From Panopea generosa (lineage: Eukaryota; Mollusca; Bivalvia; Adapedonta; Hiatellidae): 64,000 nt of DNA. Shown one piece after another: positions 10,801 to 19,762 of this stretch. The stretch lies in the NCBI GenBank assembly GCA_029582155.1, contig CM055908.1, positions 19,693,406 through 19,757,405 on the forward strand, in the 5' to 3' direction. The notes under the pieces were generated by a model, which made no database searches, was not told the origin of the DNA, and was given only the letters and a program-made list of their open reading frames with translations. Position numbers and translations under genes: made by a program. Numbering within the stretch: position 1 is the stretch's first letter; every line of letters starts with the position of its first letter.

Positions 10801-11017
10801 AGAACGAACCCTATATTCTCCCGAACAGGTCTATTAACCCCCATTGAAAAAATAATGGAATTATCTGCCTGTCCCACAATTCATAGCAACTGAACGCTTA
10901 GTAAACTTTGACGTCATGCAAACTTTCAGTTGAATAACTGACCAATCAACGTGCTCAAGTGGGACTTCCCCAATATTGCTATATAACGGACCCGGTCGGG
11001 AGAGCTGGAACCGTTCT
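10801..11017 (+). mobile_element. MITE family P (promoter-like), copy 1
   Basis: The ends agaacgaaccctatattctc and gggagagctggaaccgttct are imperfect inverted repeats of about 24 bp. The whole 217 bp is similar in the same orientation to 44567-44762, sharing cctgtccc/aac, attcatagcaactgaacgct and ctgaccaatca(g/a)cgtgct. No coding capacity is seen. The superfamily is not clear from the termini. Confidence 0.65.
10909..10986 (+). promoter_or_regulatory. CRE, CCAAT and TATA-like cluster inside MITE P
   Basis: In order on the plus strand: a perfect CRE palindrome TGACGTCA (10909-10916), a CCAAT box in gaccaatcaacgtgct (about 10939-10954), and ctatataac (about 10979-10987). The order and spacing resemble a polymerase II core promoter. 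The second copy at 44.6 kb keeps the CCAAT box and a degraded CRE (tgacatca) but lacks the TATA-like sequence. Activity is inferred, not shown. Confidence 0.35.
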
Positions 11018-11217
11018 ACAGACTATGAAGAATCCCAGTAGCAAATGGAAAATTTCCCAGACTTCCAATATGATTCCAATATGAAGGCTTTGACTTGAAA
11101 GTGAATACTATATTGTAAACACTTCATTTCCTTATTTGTTTGTAGTTATAGTTATAAATATTTATATATAACATACGCAAACGGACTGAGCTACAGGCTC
11201 ATCAATACAGACATACA
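11018..11217. other. Short AT-rich spacer
   Basis: Lies between the family-P MITE and the fold-back element. Nothing is recognised. Confidence 0.5.
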
Positions 11218-11221
11218 TTAA

Positions 11222-11712
11222 AGCAACACATCCACGTTTGAACTTTTAAAAAAAAAAATTTAATTGAGTTTTGAGCACATTTCCCAAACAAACATATGAT
11301 CAATTAGCTGTATATGAGCATATAAACACAATCCGGAACAAAATTATGCCCAAATTATAATGCGTGACTAACACTTTATAAAACAAGCGTGTAACTCACC
11401 CGAGTCAAAAAAATTGTCAAAATGACTTTCAAGGCAGGTAAAGTACACTACGCACTAAAACGTGAAGTTTTTTTAATACGATTCGCATAATTCAATTTGA
11501 AGCCAAGTTGGAATCCTCGGCAATTTAAAAATAATTTATAAAGCGTTTGTCACGCTTTATAATTTGGACATTTTTTTTTATAATTCTAGAGCGTTCTGGA
11601 TAGTGTTTGTTAGCACATATACAGCTCACTGACCATATATTTATGTATGGGAAATGTGCTCACAACTCAATTGAAAAACTTTTTATAAAAGTTTAAACGT
11701 GGATGTGTTGCT
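11222..11712. mobile_element. 491-bp fold-back element with ~165-bp inverted repeats
   Basis: The left end agcaacacatccacgttt and its continuation to about 11383 pair with the reverse complement of about 11535-11712, which ends aaacgtggatgtgttgct. Shared inner landmarks are gtgagcacatttccca (left copy ttgagcacatttccca), agctgtatatg and tttataaagcg. The sequence TTAA flanks both ends (11218-11221 and 11713-11716). This is a TTAA target duplication (piggyBac or Kolobok type) or TA (Tc1/mariner type) with longer repeats. The single-copy centre has no ORF. The element ends directly against a SINE. Confidence 0.85.
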
Positions 11713-11716
11713 TTAA

Positions 11717-11880
11717 AAAAAAGTTCTTACAGCTTACACGAATCACGTTCGAAATCTTCCTAGGTAAAACCAGTACCAAACATATGCAGATAAAATGTAT
11801 TGATCAAGGACACAACATATAGACGTGGTACCCTTCGATCCTTGGTCCGAGACTCTACCACTGGGCCACGCACTCCAAAC
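11717..11880 (-). mobile_element. SINE family B, 3' truncated by the fold-back element
   Basis: On the minus strand the head has a perfect A box TGGCCCAGTGG and a B-box-like ggatcgaaggg. Then come atgtgtcc-like and ttgatcaa-type body motifs, and the tail cgtgattcgtgtaagctgta ends in agaact. The full tail seen at 51.5 kb continues further; here it stops at the TTAA of the fold-back element. This suggests the fold-back element inserted into the tail or a deletion joined them. Confidence 0.7.
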
Positions 11881-12444
11881 TTTCCTTCGAATCGTACCCA
11901 ACACTGTTAGCGTCGTCAGTACTTGTATGTATTTGAAAGAAGTCTAAATATCTAAAACTAGAACAGCGGGTACTGTTTATATTGATTTATTCACATTTGC
12001 ATTATATTTATCTATGATAAAGCATTTTTCAGACATACAAAATAGCCATTTCCATATTACCTCTATCCAATATCACCTCGTACATTCCATACGGACAGAG
12101 ACGGTCGTGGTATAGATCAAGTATTATTTATAGCGCTCGTAATCAACTGATCTGTTTGTGATAAATTCTACAGGGATACAAGAGAAGTAGATATATGACG
12201 TCCGTCCCATTGATTAATAGTCAAATCCTTATCGAACATCTGAATATGAATGTTAATTGTTTCGACTGGTATAATAAATTCTGCTTCCACTGACGTGACG
12301 CTGAAGCGGCTGTAGTTATTTATAATCGATACAAATCCACATTGAAAGATCAGCGAGGTTGCAGACGATCTCCGCCACGGTAGTTGGTCATGCTCTGTTA
12401 TCATATGAAACATGCATATACACCGTTTGTTTGACACCGTTTGT
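11881..12444. other. Non-coding sequence
   Basis: No family recognised. Just before the next SINE the word acaccgtttgttt occurs twice in tandem (about 12421-12449). Confidence 0.45.
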
Positions 12445-12715
12445 TTTTTTAAATTTGTTTGTATATTTAGCGTCATTTTCATACCATCGAAGGCTAACAG
12501 ACTTTCAGTTGTCCTAATTGCCCTTTCCAAAGATCCTGCAAGGTTAACCACTACTCGAGCACACCCATAGCCATAAGTAACTAATAAATGTCTCACTTGG
12601 AGTGAATGACAAGGAGACGCAATGTCACGTAGACTGCGGTCGGCTGAGGATTCAAATTCACGAACCCTTATTGATAGTCAGATGCGCTACCGACTAAACT
12701 AACTGGTCCTGGCTT
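12445..12715 (-). mobile_element. SINE family A, minus-strand copy
   Basis: On the minus strand: a tRNA-like head with a perfect A box (TAGTTTAGTCG) and a B-box-like atttgaatcc, then gacattgcgtctc, ggttaaccttgcaggatc, and the family end gttagccttcgatggtatga followed by aaatgacgctaaatat. It is more diverged than the copies at 10.3 and 58.9 kb. The 142-codon minus-strand ORF here is read through this SINE and is not a gene. Confidence 0.78.
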
Positions 12716-13148
12716 CGGGGTTCAAAAATAGTTGATCGTAGCACTGCAAGTCTCACGCCAGTATTACATTTCCCATAGGGCTCCATTGTAATGCCAGTGA
12801 AAGGTTATAATCTACAACAAGTTTCTGGGTGCAAATTCTTCATTGGTCAAACATTTTAGTTCTTTAGTTCTGTGATACCTGTCAATTTCCAGAGTATCAA
12901 TATGTAAACAATTTGACCACAATGTGATACGACCATCCAAAGCAAAATTGATACTGAAATGGCTATACATCCCATATCAGGTTCACACTTTCAGTGACTA
13001 GTTGTGGCATAACAGACACAAATACTCTAGGTTTTTATTTACTCACTGGCAGTGTCTATATTTCAGCAATTACAAGTGTCTACATCTCAACCTCAGTTCT
13101 AACTTCTAACTGTGTTGAGCCATATCTTCCCATTGGTCAACGTCTAAG
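12716..13148. other. Non-coding sequence
   Basis: Contains an imperfect inverted repeat around 12765-12803 (cagtattacat and tgtaatgccag flanking cccatagggctcc). Otherwise nothing is recognised. Confidence 0.4.
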
Positions 13149-13149
13149 T

Positions 13150-13192
<43 letters not shown>

Positions 13193-13194
13193 CG

Positions 13195-13229
<35 letters not shown>

Positions 13230-13272
13230 CTGCCTGCCTGCCTGCCTGCCTGTCTGTCTGTCTGTCTGTCTA
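13149..13272. repeat. Compound microsatellite (TG)n(CGTG)n(CCTG)n(TCTG)n
   Basis: Four repeat types follow one another with single-base changes between them: TG, then CGTG, CCTG and TCTG. All frames are open across it, which produces Cys/Val/Ala-rich and Thr/His-rich spurious ORFs on both strands. Confidence 0.97.
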
Positions 13273-14363
13273 CTCTAAGCTCCACTTTTGGCTGGTTGAG
13301 CTCGTCCAATATCTAGCATTGGTACTATGGCCTATACAGTACTCCTCTGTTATAATGAATGCGCGTTGAAAAACAGATCAGCTGTCGGATCCACCTGAAC
13401 CGCATTTAAAAGCTAAAGATCGTGAATATTTAATAGAAAAATCCACGATTTACCTATTTTGTAATACTTAGACGTTGATGAGCCATTATCAATTTAAAAA
13501 AAAAAAAAAGTTAATGCAATACTATAATACTATAATGCACCATCTGCACACATTGGCCAATCTACGTATCTTTACTGCGGCTGGCTGGTGGTCGGTGGAG
13601 GACTAAGTATACATTTAACCAGAAAATATGTAGACTGACTACTGTATGCAGTGTAACACGTAAAGGTGGTGCAGTGTAAGGGAAAGGCGGTACTGTGATT
13701 TTAGAAATGGTTGCTGGCGGTGCATATTAACTTCTTTATTTGTTAACTGTTATGCTTATATGTTTAGAAAGCCAAGATATCGTGTTTTCGAAACTGAAAA
13801 GAGAATAAAACCCATAATCAAACGAACTAGATACATACATTTGAACTGAGCTGGTCGTTGCGATTAAATTTACACAATGTTTGTCGTTCGAAAAAAGCTG
13901 ACGGTACCAATTAACGTTTTTCATTTATTATTCGATTTTAAATATTCTTTATATGTCTATGTTAGAAACATAATGTAGTTCTAGGAAAACTTAGCCTAAA
14001 GTTATCGAAAATAGGAAAATAATTATATAGCTACATCTATTGAAAATACGTACTAAAGATAAATTATTTTGGCAATAAATTTTACGGTTGGAATAAACTG
14101 CCTTAGATGCCTTAAAACCTTTTTACATGTACTTTTATCTTAAAATATATGAATATTATACTGAAGTTCTATATGGTTTAATCAAAATCAAAATCGGATG
14201 ATTTGAAGACAAATAATAAAGATGGGCTCTTGAAATCTGACGATTGGGATTTTTTAATCATGGAGAAGAATTCTGAAAACTTAATTCTGCTTGGAGTAAA
14301 ATTTTGAAAACTGTCTAACCTGCTTCTACACCGAGTCGCCGGCACAGCTCACAGTGCTTTGAT
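13273..14363. other. AT-rich non-coding sequence
   Basis: No repeat family or gene recognised. If the neighbouring minus-strand ORF is a 5' exon, this stretch would begin its first intron. Confidence 0.4.
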
Positions 14364-14834
14364 TCATACGGTGGCTGGTGCGAAAAATAAACGTTGACTT
14401 TTGAAAGAACGTAATTTACCTATGATTCGAGTAAGCATGTCCCCCAAATACCCGTGTAGTTCGTGCATTGTAAAACTCCTAGCATCATTACTTCCTATTG
14501 CACATAAAATTTTGGCCTTATCCCCAGCTCGCACAGACCTAAAACTGTTAACTTCCTCGTTCGCTTGACTCTCACCATTTAGATAAATGAGAGCTCTAGG
14601 CCTGGTGGATCTGATATCCATTATCGGTGCGGTATATATGTGCCGTGTGTCTGTTGTACAACACTTTGACAGACCTATACCGCTGTATTTAACAAACACC
14701 GCCCGTAATACGAGTGAAATATTGTAAATGATAAACGACACTAAATCATTACTTGACCTTTCATTGTTATTCTCTTCTGTATCCATTTCATTGAACAAAC
14801 TATAATTAATTGTGTCTTCGTGTGGGGGATCCAT
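14364..14834 (-). CDS. Hypothetical ORF, candidate 5' coding exon
   Basis: This is the longest ORF not explained by a repeat: 218 codons from 15020, or 157 codons from the better-placed ATG at 14834, which has G at +4 and starts MDPPHEDT. I recognise no domain. Visible features are an acidic, Asn-rich segment near the start (NEMDTEENNNERSSND), a mildly hydrophobic stretch (LVSFIIYNISLVLRAVF, possibly a membrane segment) and a Gly/Arg-containing C-terminal part. Inside the ORF, TAG|GTAAAT is a strong splice-donor match whose exon would end at 14420, so the last ~18 codons may be intron read-through. It faces away from a TATA-like promoter at 15.4 kb. It could be a real first exon, a fragment of an unknown mobile element, or chance; the length in AT-rich DNA argues mildly against chance. 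Confidence 0.3.
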   Translation of the reverse strand: MDPPHEDTINYSLFNEMDTEENNNERSSNDLVSFIIYNISLVLRAVFVKYSGIGLSKCCTTDTRHIYTAPIMDIRSTRPRALIYLNGESQANEEVNSFRSVRAGDKAKILCAIGSNDARSFTMHELHGYLGDMLTRIIGKLRSFKSQRLFFAPATV

Positions 14835-15413
14835 GATATATAACAGAAACCATCTCTCTTCATTTATTCTAAGAAAGATTCTATTTATTCTACATCTATA
14901 AACACGATTTATATCGAGAAATAGTTTCTGCAAATGGAATACCATACTATAGGATCGTATTGTTTTCATGGACATTTCTATTCGCTTTTGTTTATCACAG
15001 GTATAAACATCCGTATGCAAGACGTATCATTAGGCTATTTGTGTTTTATAGCAAGGCCACATGGCCTTTATATTTACACTTTTATTTTCACAAAGATGCA
15101 CAGCGTCTTTGTAATGTTAAACGTTGTTCCTTGTTTATCCATTCATTGCAATAGAATGAGTATTTTACGCACGTCCTGGAGTATTAATACTTTTTATAAT
15201 TAACATTCTGGCGCTTGAATTCATATTAGTACGACTGCGTATCTCCACTCGGAAGTTGCAATTTCATACACTCAGCTTATGTTTCCGGACATTAGGTAAA
15301 CATTTCAGTTTTATTTTTATTTCACATCAAATATACATCTTTTTATCGTTTCATTTCGCATGACACACGTACTGTTACGTCAGATGCTTTCCTATGAAGT
15401 ACGGACGGACGAG

Positions 15414-15425
15414 TATTTATAAATA
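15414..15425 (+). promoter_or_regulatory. TATA-like element upstream of a small ORF
   Basis: tatttataaata lies about 40 bp before an ATGGCG start, with ttacgtca (CRE-like) about 40 bp further upstream at 15376. The arrangement resembles a core promoter pointing right. In DNA this AT-rich a TATA match alone is weak evidence. Confidence 0.25.
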
Positions 15426-15466
15426 CAACCTTTAGAGTGAAATGCACTGTTTTAATGATTTTCAAT

Positions 15467-15535
15467 ATGGCGCAGGAGAGAATGCAGTCGTCTAGTTCAC
15501 TGGATGATGAATGCGATCACTGCTGTTTCGCTTGA
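15467..15535 (+). CDS. 22-codon ORF downstream of TATA-like element
   Basis: The ATG (tcaatATGGCG, G at +4) opens a short frame reading MAQERMQSSSSLDDECDHCC then FA and a stop. It is Ser-rich, then acidic with three Cys. It may be a leader ORF, the start of a spliced gene or chance. The local sequence is richer in CG and GC than its surroundings. Confidence 0.18.
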   Translation: MAQERMQSSSSLDDECDHCCFA

Positions 15536-16917
15536 TACAGAATTGATCGACAAGCAAACATTGCTGTTATTAAACTTGTATCTGCTGCTGCTACTTCAGC
15601 AGACGACATTCTCTGCTTACTGATGCCAGTTATTGCGCTTGCTTCAAAATAATGAAAATATTCCGTGACTCTTAATTCCACTTTCCGGCGTTCGACATTT
15701 CAAACAGTGTTTGTGATAGGGGCCATTTGCAGTCTATCTTGAGTAATATCTATACAGTTATCTATTGGAATTACATTTAAAGACGTATACGCACAGGTAT
15801 GTATAAGTTTATATTTTTGAAATGTTATTTTGTACAATTTTTAGGATAATACGGAGGGACAGGAAGGAAACAGTAGTTGTCCATTGCAACTCACCTTATC
15901 GGGTTATCATCTCAATCCGGATGTAATGTAATTGAAACGTGATGATTATGTTTAACATGAAGTTAACATGTACATAATCCCACCGTATTCTGATTCGACA
16001 TTTTCCTGGAGTTATGTCCCATTACCACATATAATATATAGCTATATACAGCCATGTTATAACTAGGGTAAACGTGAATATAATCAAAACAGTGGGAATA
16101 CTGAGAACTGTTGACTTACCATATATGGAAAAACAAATGTGCTGGAAAATATTTTTAAAAAATTAGAATGTTATGCGCATATCCACTTGTCTTTGATGAG
16201 TATGGGCGTAGTTTCAATTATATTGCCCTGCGTGTGAAAAGCTTGGGATGCGTTATGACCATGTGAAGATGCTCTCATTAACAAAGATTAACCATGTCAC
16301 GGTATTCTAATCGCATTATTTGTCCAGCTGTTATGCCCTTTCAGGTTTGATCATGTTTGAGCGGGGACCAGAATTCAACGAAACTACTTGTTTTGTTTTA
16401 TATAAAATATAATCAAATTGGAGGGCGTGGAAGACATGCGCTCGTAACTCAAGCTTATCTCAAGTATGGCATTCCTTTGAAAATTACCATCCAGAAATTT
16501 AAAATTGCATTTAGTATAAAGCATTATTTGTTTGGAGTAGTATTTTTACTGTTTGAAATGTATTACGACTGATTCATTGTCTTACAACCATGATTATAAC
16601 TATTAAGTTTAAACAGATATTAACACATATACATGCAAGGATTATTGAACTGACAAGGGCGCAATGGTCTGGTCACACATGCTCACTACATTAGTTACGT
16701 CCAGCCCCTCACACGATAGTTTTGTATGTTGTTTTACAACCGTATTTAGATAAACTATTCAATACTTGTCTCTCACGAGGGTTCTTCCAAGAAAGTTGTA
16801 GCCAGGGTCACATAGTACAAATACATTAAATGGTAGATACAGCAGCCGAGTGAGAAAATTATAGCAGAATAACACTTCTCAGTACATTGGGTAAATTGTT
16901 TCCTATGAATTTAAAGC
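15536..16917. other. Non-coding sequence
   Basis: No repeat family recognised. A 71-codon plus-strand ORF at 16357-16572 shows no domain. Confidence 0.4.
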
Positions 16918-16922
16918 AACTG

Positions 16923-16963
16923 GGGAGCTCTATGCGTCGATTATTAAACCGCATAGAGCTCCC
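16923..16963. repeat. GAGCTC/ATGCG hairpin beside acidic ORF copy A
   Basis: gggagctctatgcg and cgcatagagctccc form a perfect 14-bp stem with a 13-nt loop. A second, imperfect version (gtgctctacgcgtc, then cacatagagctc) follows to about 17020. On the minus strand these hairpins lie just downstream of the acidic ORF's stop codon. The same arrangement occurs at 37.73 kb. Confidence 0.85.
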
Positions 16964-17042
16964 GACAACGGGGTGCTCTACGCGTCAATATGCCACACGA
17001 TCCCACATAGAGCTCTTCGATTTGGATATATCAATTTCAAAA

Positions 17043-17240
17043 TCAACTAAGACTATTTAGAGAACTAGTGCAACATCTACCACTTGTTCCATACCAACAA
17101 CTATAAGAATCATCATTACTTCCGATTTCATTATCATTAACTTCATCTTTAACATTGTCTTCACCATCATCATCATCATCAGTATCAAAATCATCATCAT
17201 TATATTCATCATCAGTTTCTCCATTAACAGTGACTTTATT
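17043..17240 (-). CDS. Acidic/Cys-containing reading frame, copy A
   Basis: From about 17222 the frame reads GETDDEYND..., a long Asp/Glu-rich run, then VKDE, DNE, SND, and ends GRCCTSSLNSLS and a stop. Copy B at 37.5 kb has the same order and ends CRCCTSSLNSLN. The two differ by one in-frame 3-codon indel in the acidic tract, several differences are third-position (tgc/tgt, cta/ctg), and both stop at the same place. This pattern suggests a real 3' coding exon or a mobile element's gene end. I do not recognise the family. Upstream similarity fades within about 40 bp. A splice acceptor (tttttaag) is possible at 17241 but is not conserved in position. The GAT-rich tract could also arise from a trinucleotide repeat. 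Confidence 0.35.
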   Translation of the reverse strand, partial: NKVTVNGETDDEYNDDDFDTDDDDDGEDNVKDEVNDNEIGSNDDSYSCWYGTSGRCCTSSLNSLS

Positions 17241-17863
17241 CTTAAAAAATGCAATATAAAATACTACTTTATGAAGGATGAAATTCAAAACAACACGTCT
17301 TTCAATGATTGAACAATTCAACTATAGTGTATAATTGAATGAAGGTAATTTATAATAATAAATAAATTCTCCTTTCACAAATATATTGCACACATGAAAC
17401 ATATTTAATCTTTACCATCTATTTCTTACACGGGACAAACAAAATGACATTGAAGTAACCGAGATGCTGAATAACAATTAACACCTAATTGACAAAACCC
17501 CCTTGTATACATTTTATAAACGCCCAAATGACTTGTTAATAACCTTCACCTGAATATAAGAAAAAAGTAAACGAATGACAGGATCAACTTGTGGTCCATT
17601 TTCCGGAGTTAAATTAAAAGAAAATACACCACTCCATCGTCGTACAAGCGGTCCTAATACCAGATTACCGGGTGGCAATATTATAATTAAACAAAATGAT
17701 TATAAAACAAAAGGAAAATTCGAATTTTAATATAGAGAATGACGTAATGCGGGATTTTAGTGTAGATTTAAACAAAGTGGAAATTTAGACACTGCGTAGT
17801 TATAACAATGATGGCGTTCTATGCGTTAAGACGTCAGACAAGTTTTAAAGTTGATGTGTAAAG

Positions 17864-17926
17864 TTGACGCATAGAGCTCTTTACGTCGAGGCTATACGTA
17901 AGGAAGGACCTCTATGCGGTCTCACA
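17864..17926. repeat. Second GCATAGAGCTC inverted-repeat cluster
   Basis: gacgcatagagctc (17866-17879) and gacctctatgcggtctcac (17908-17926) form an imperfect inverted pair. The words match the hairpin at 16.92 kb, so the acidic ORF copy A lies between two such clusters about 0.9 kb apart. These could be the ends of one element of about 1 kb (16918-17930). Confidence 0.55.
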
Positions 17927-17930
17927 GAGC

Positions 17931-19503
17931 GCGCCTAGCTACAAACAAAATTAATCACTAAACTGATGTGCAGAGATGTAGAGCAACTAAACATACAAAA
18001 CAAACGTTACCTATTTATGCAAGTTTTGGGACATTATTACTTTAAAAATATGTTCCAATGATTTTACTCACTATTTACACGACATACGAACGCAAATGAC
18101 ACAACTTTTATAGGCACTGTTTGCAAAAGCTCGTACCTTGTTCATTTGTATAAATGATCACAAATCATCGACAATAAAAAGGATGATATGGTCTGTATTG
18201 AAATAATATAAATTCATAATCAGTAATAATATGTTCTTTGTCATGGTCTCTATCAGAAGAATTTCACTTGAAGCATTTTGTTTTGTGTTGTATTAATTTC
18301 GTATTTGATTTGTTCAAGCAAAAAACACGATTACATTAAAGACAAACTACAAACAACTATATGGAATTGAAGCTTTTAAACTATGACTATATAAGAATGG
18401 AAATTATGATATGATTCTTTATATTATTCTTGCAAAGCAATAAAGCTCGTGTTGTTCGAAGTTAATCGTAAATCAATCCATTATGGAGCGGAAAATGCAA
18501 TCACTCAAACGGAATAAAAGAGTTTATTATACATATAAATCAAAGTTTCATTCCGCTAAATTACCTGAAGCTTTTTACGAACCGTGTGTGCCTGCGGTGC
18601 GTAATGAGGTGCCCTAGTTAAGGTAACATGTGTTCCATAATTATACAAGAGGAATTGACTTGTCTTTATTTGGTAACTAATATATGTGCACGTTTGTTGG
18701 TCTTTTGAAGTACTGAAACTACGTATATCCATTCATTTAGAAACATCGTCACCGCCTTTTCTGCTGCCCTAAATGGACTGGACTGAGTAGAGCCATTCAG
18801 TTGGAGTACTATTGATACTTGTCGAACACATATATGTTTCAATAGCTGAAGGTTTATGAATTTATTCTTCATTTAACATCTCATCTAATCTATTAATCTA
18901 TCATGTAGTCTATCTGCAAGTATATTAAATAGTTCCCGAACTGACAGTTTCGCACAAAAATAAAAATTGTGTGGTTGTTTTTAACAATGTAAAGCCGAAG
19001 TTACACTAATAAGTGTGAAATCCGTGCTCTGTGTTAGTTATTTTTAAAAATTAGAGCTAAGGGGAGATAATAAAGATACCAAATTCCAACTAAACTACTA
19101 CCTTTACTTAAAGTTCCATAATTTTGATACGAATTACCTTAACATAAACTATGGCACTGATCTAAACTGTTTGTATTTACACCCCTTGGCAAAAAAAATT
19201 GTCCAACAAACGTAGCACCCACGGTTTACAGCTATATAATGAAATATGAATGCTGTATGTCCTTCAAACGGTAACGCAGTTATTATATATAACCTTTCAA
19301 AATAATGGTGTACAGAACAGATATGGCCACCAAACCATTATTTAGTTGATCATGCTCATGAACCCAGAACACTTCATGCAAGGTTAAATAACAATTGTCT
19401 AAGGAATATAATGAGTATAATACCTGTATATACCAATCATCTTACACTTTGTGTAATACAAACCATAATATAAGTAAAATTATTATTGAAGAATGAGAGT
19501 GTG
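17931..19503. other. AT-rich non-coding sequence
   Basis: Nothing recognised on either strand beyond short AT-rich runs. Confidence 0.45.
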
Positions 19504-19507
19504 TTAA

Positions 19508-19758
19508 CCCTTTTCTTCATATAGACGCCTTTGGACACCTAATATAGACGCCTTTGGACACCTAATATAAACGCATTTGGACACCTCTAACATAGAAGGC
19601 TTTTGAATTAGTGGGTGACTTATATTTATATTAACTGACAGAGTGGAAAACAGTGCAGGAAGTGTTGAGATTGCTCGAGCAATCTGAACTCTTCCTGCAC
19701 TGTTTACAAAGGCCTTCTGTGATTGGTGCGGGAAAACGCGTCCATATGAAGTAAAGGG
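19508..19758 (+). mobile_element. piggyBac-like MITE with central palindrome, copy 1
   Basis: TTAA flanks both ends (19504-19507 and 19759-19762). The termini are CCCTTTTCTTCATATAGACG and, on the other strand, CCCTTTACTTCATATGGACG, which fits the piggyBac pattern of TTAA targets and CCC ends. Inside are three direct repeats of (a)tagacgcctttggacacct and a palindrome centred between 19676 and 19677 (acagtgcaggaag...cttcctgcactgt, arms about 30 bp). A second copy in the opposite orientation lies at 50387-50643. No transposase is present. Confidence 0.87.
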
Positions 19759-19762
19759 TTAA

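Noticed and set aside
12168-12596. 142-codon minus-strand ORF
   Set aside because: Its first half is the 3' part of an inverted family-A SINE; the rest shows no domain.
13106-13369. Cys- and Thr-rich ORFs on both strands
   Set aside because: Translations of the compound TG/CGTG/CCTG/TCTG microsatellite.
17140-17222. Simple GAT/ATC trinucleotide repeat as the whole explanation of the acidic ORF
   Set aside because: The Asp-rich tract may be repeat-driven, but similarity with the 37.5-kb copy continues in frame past it through the Cys-rich end and the stop, so the repeat alone does not explain it.
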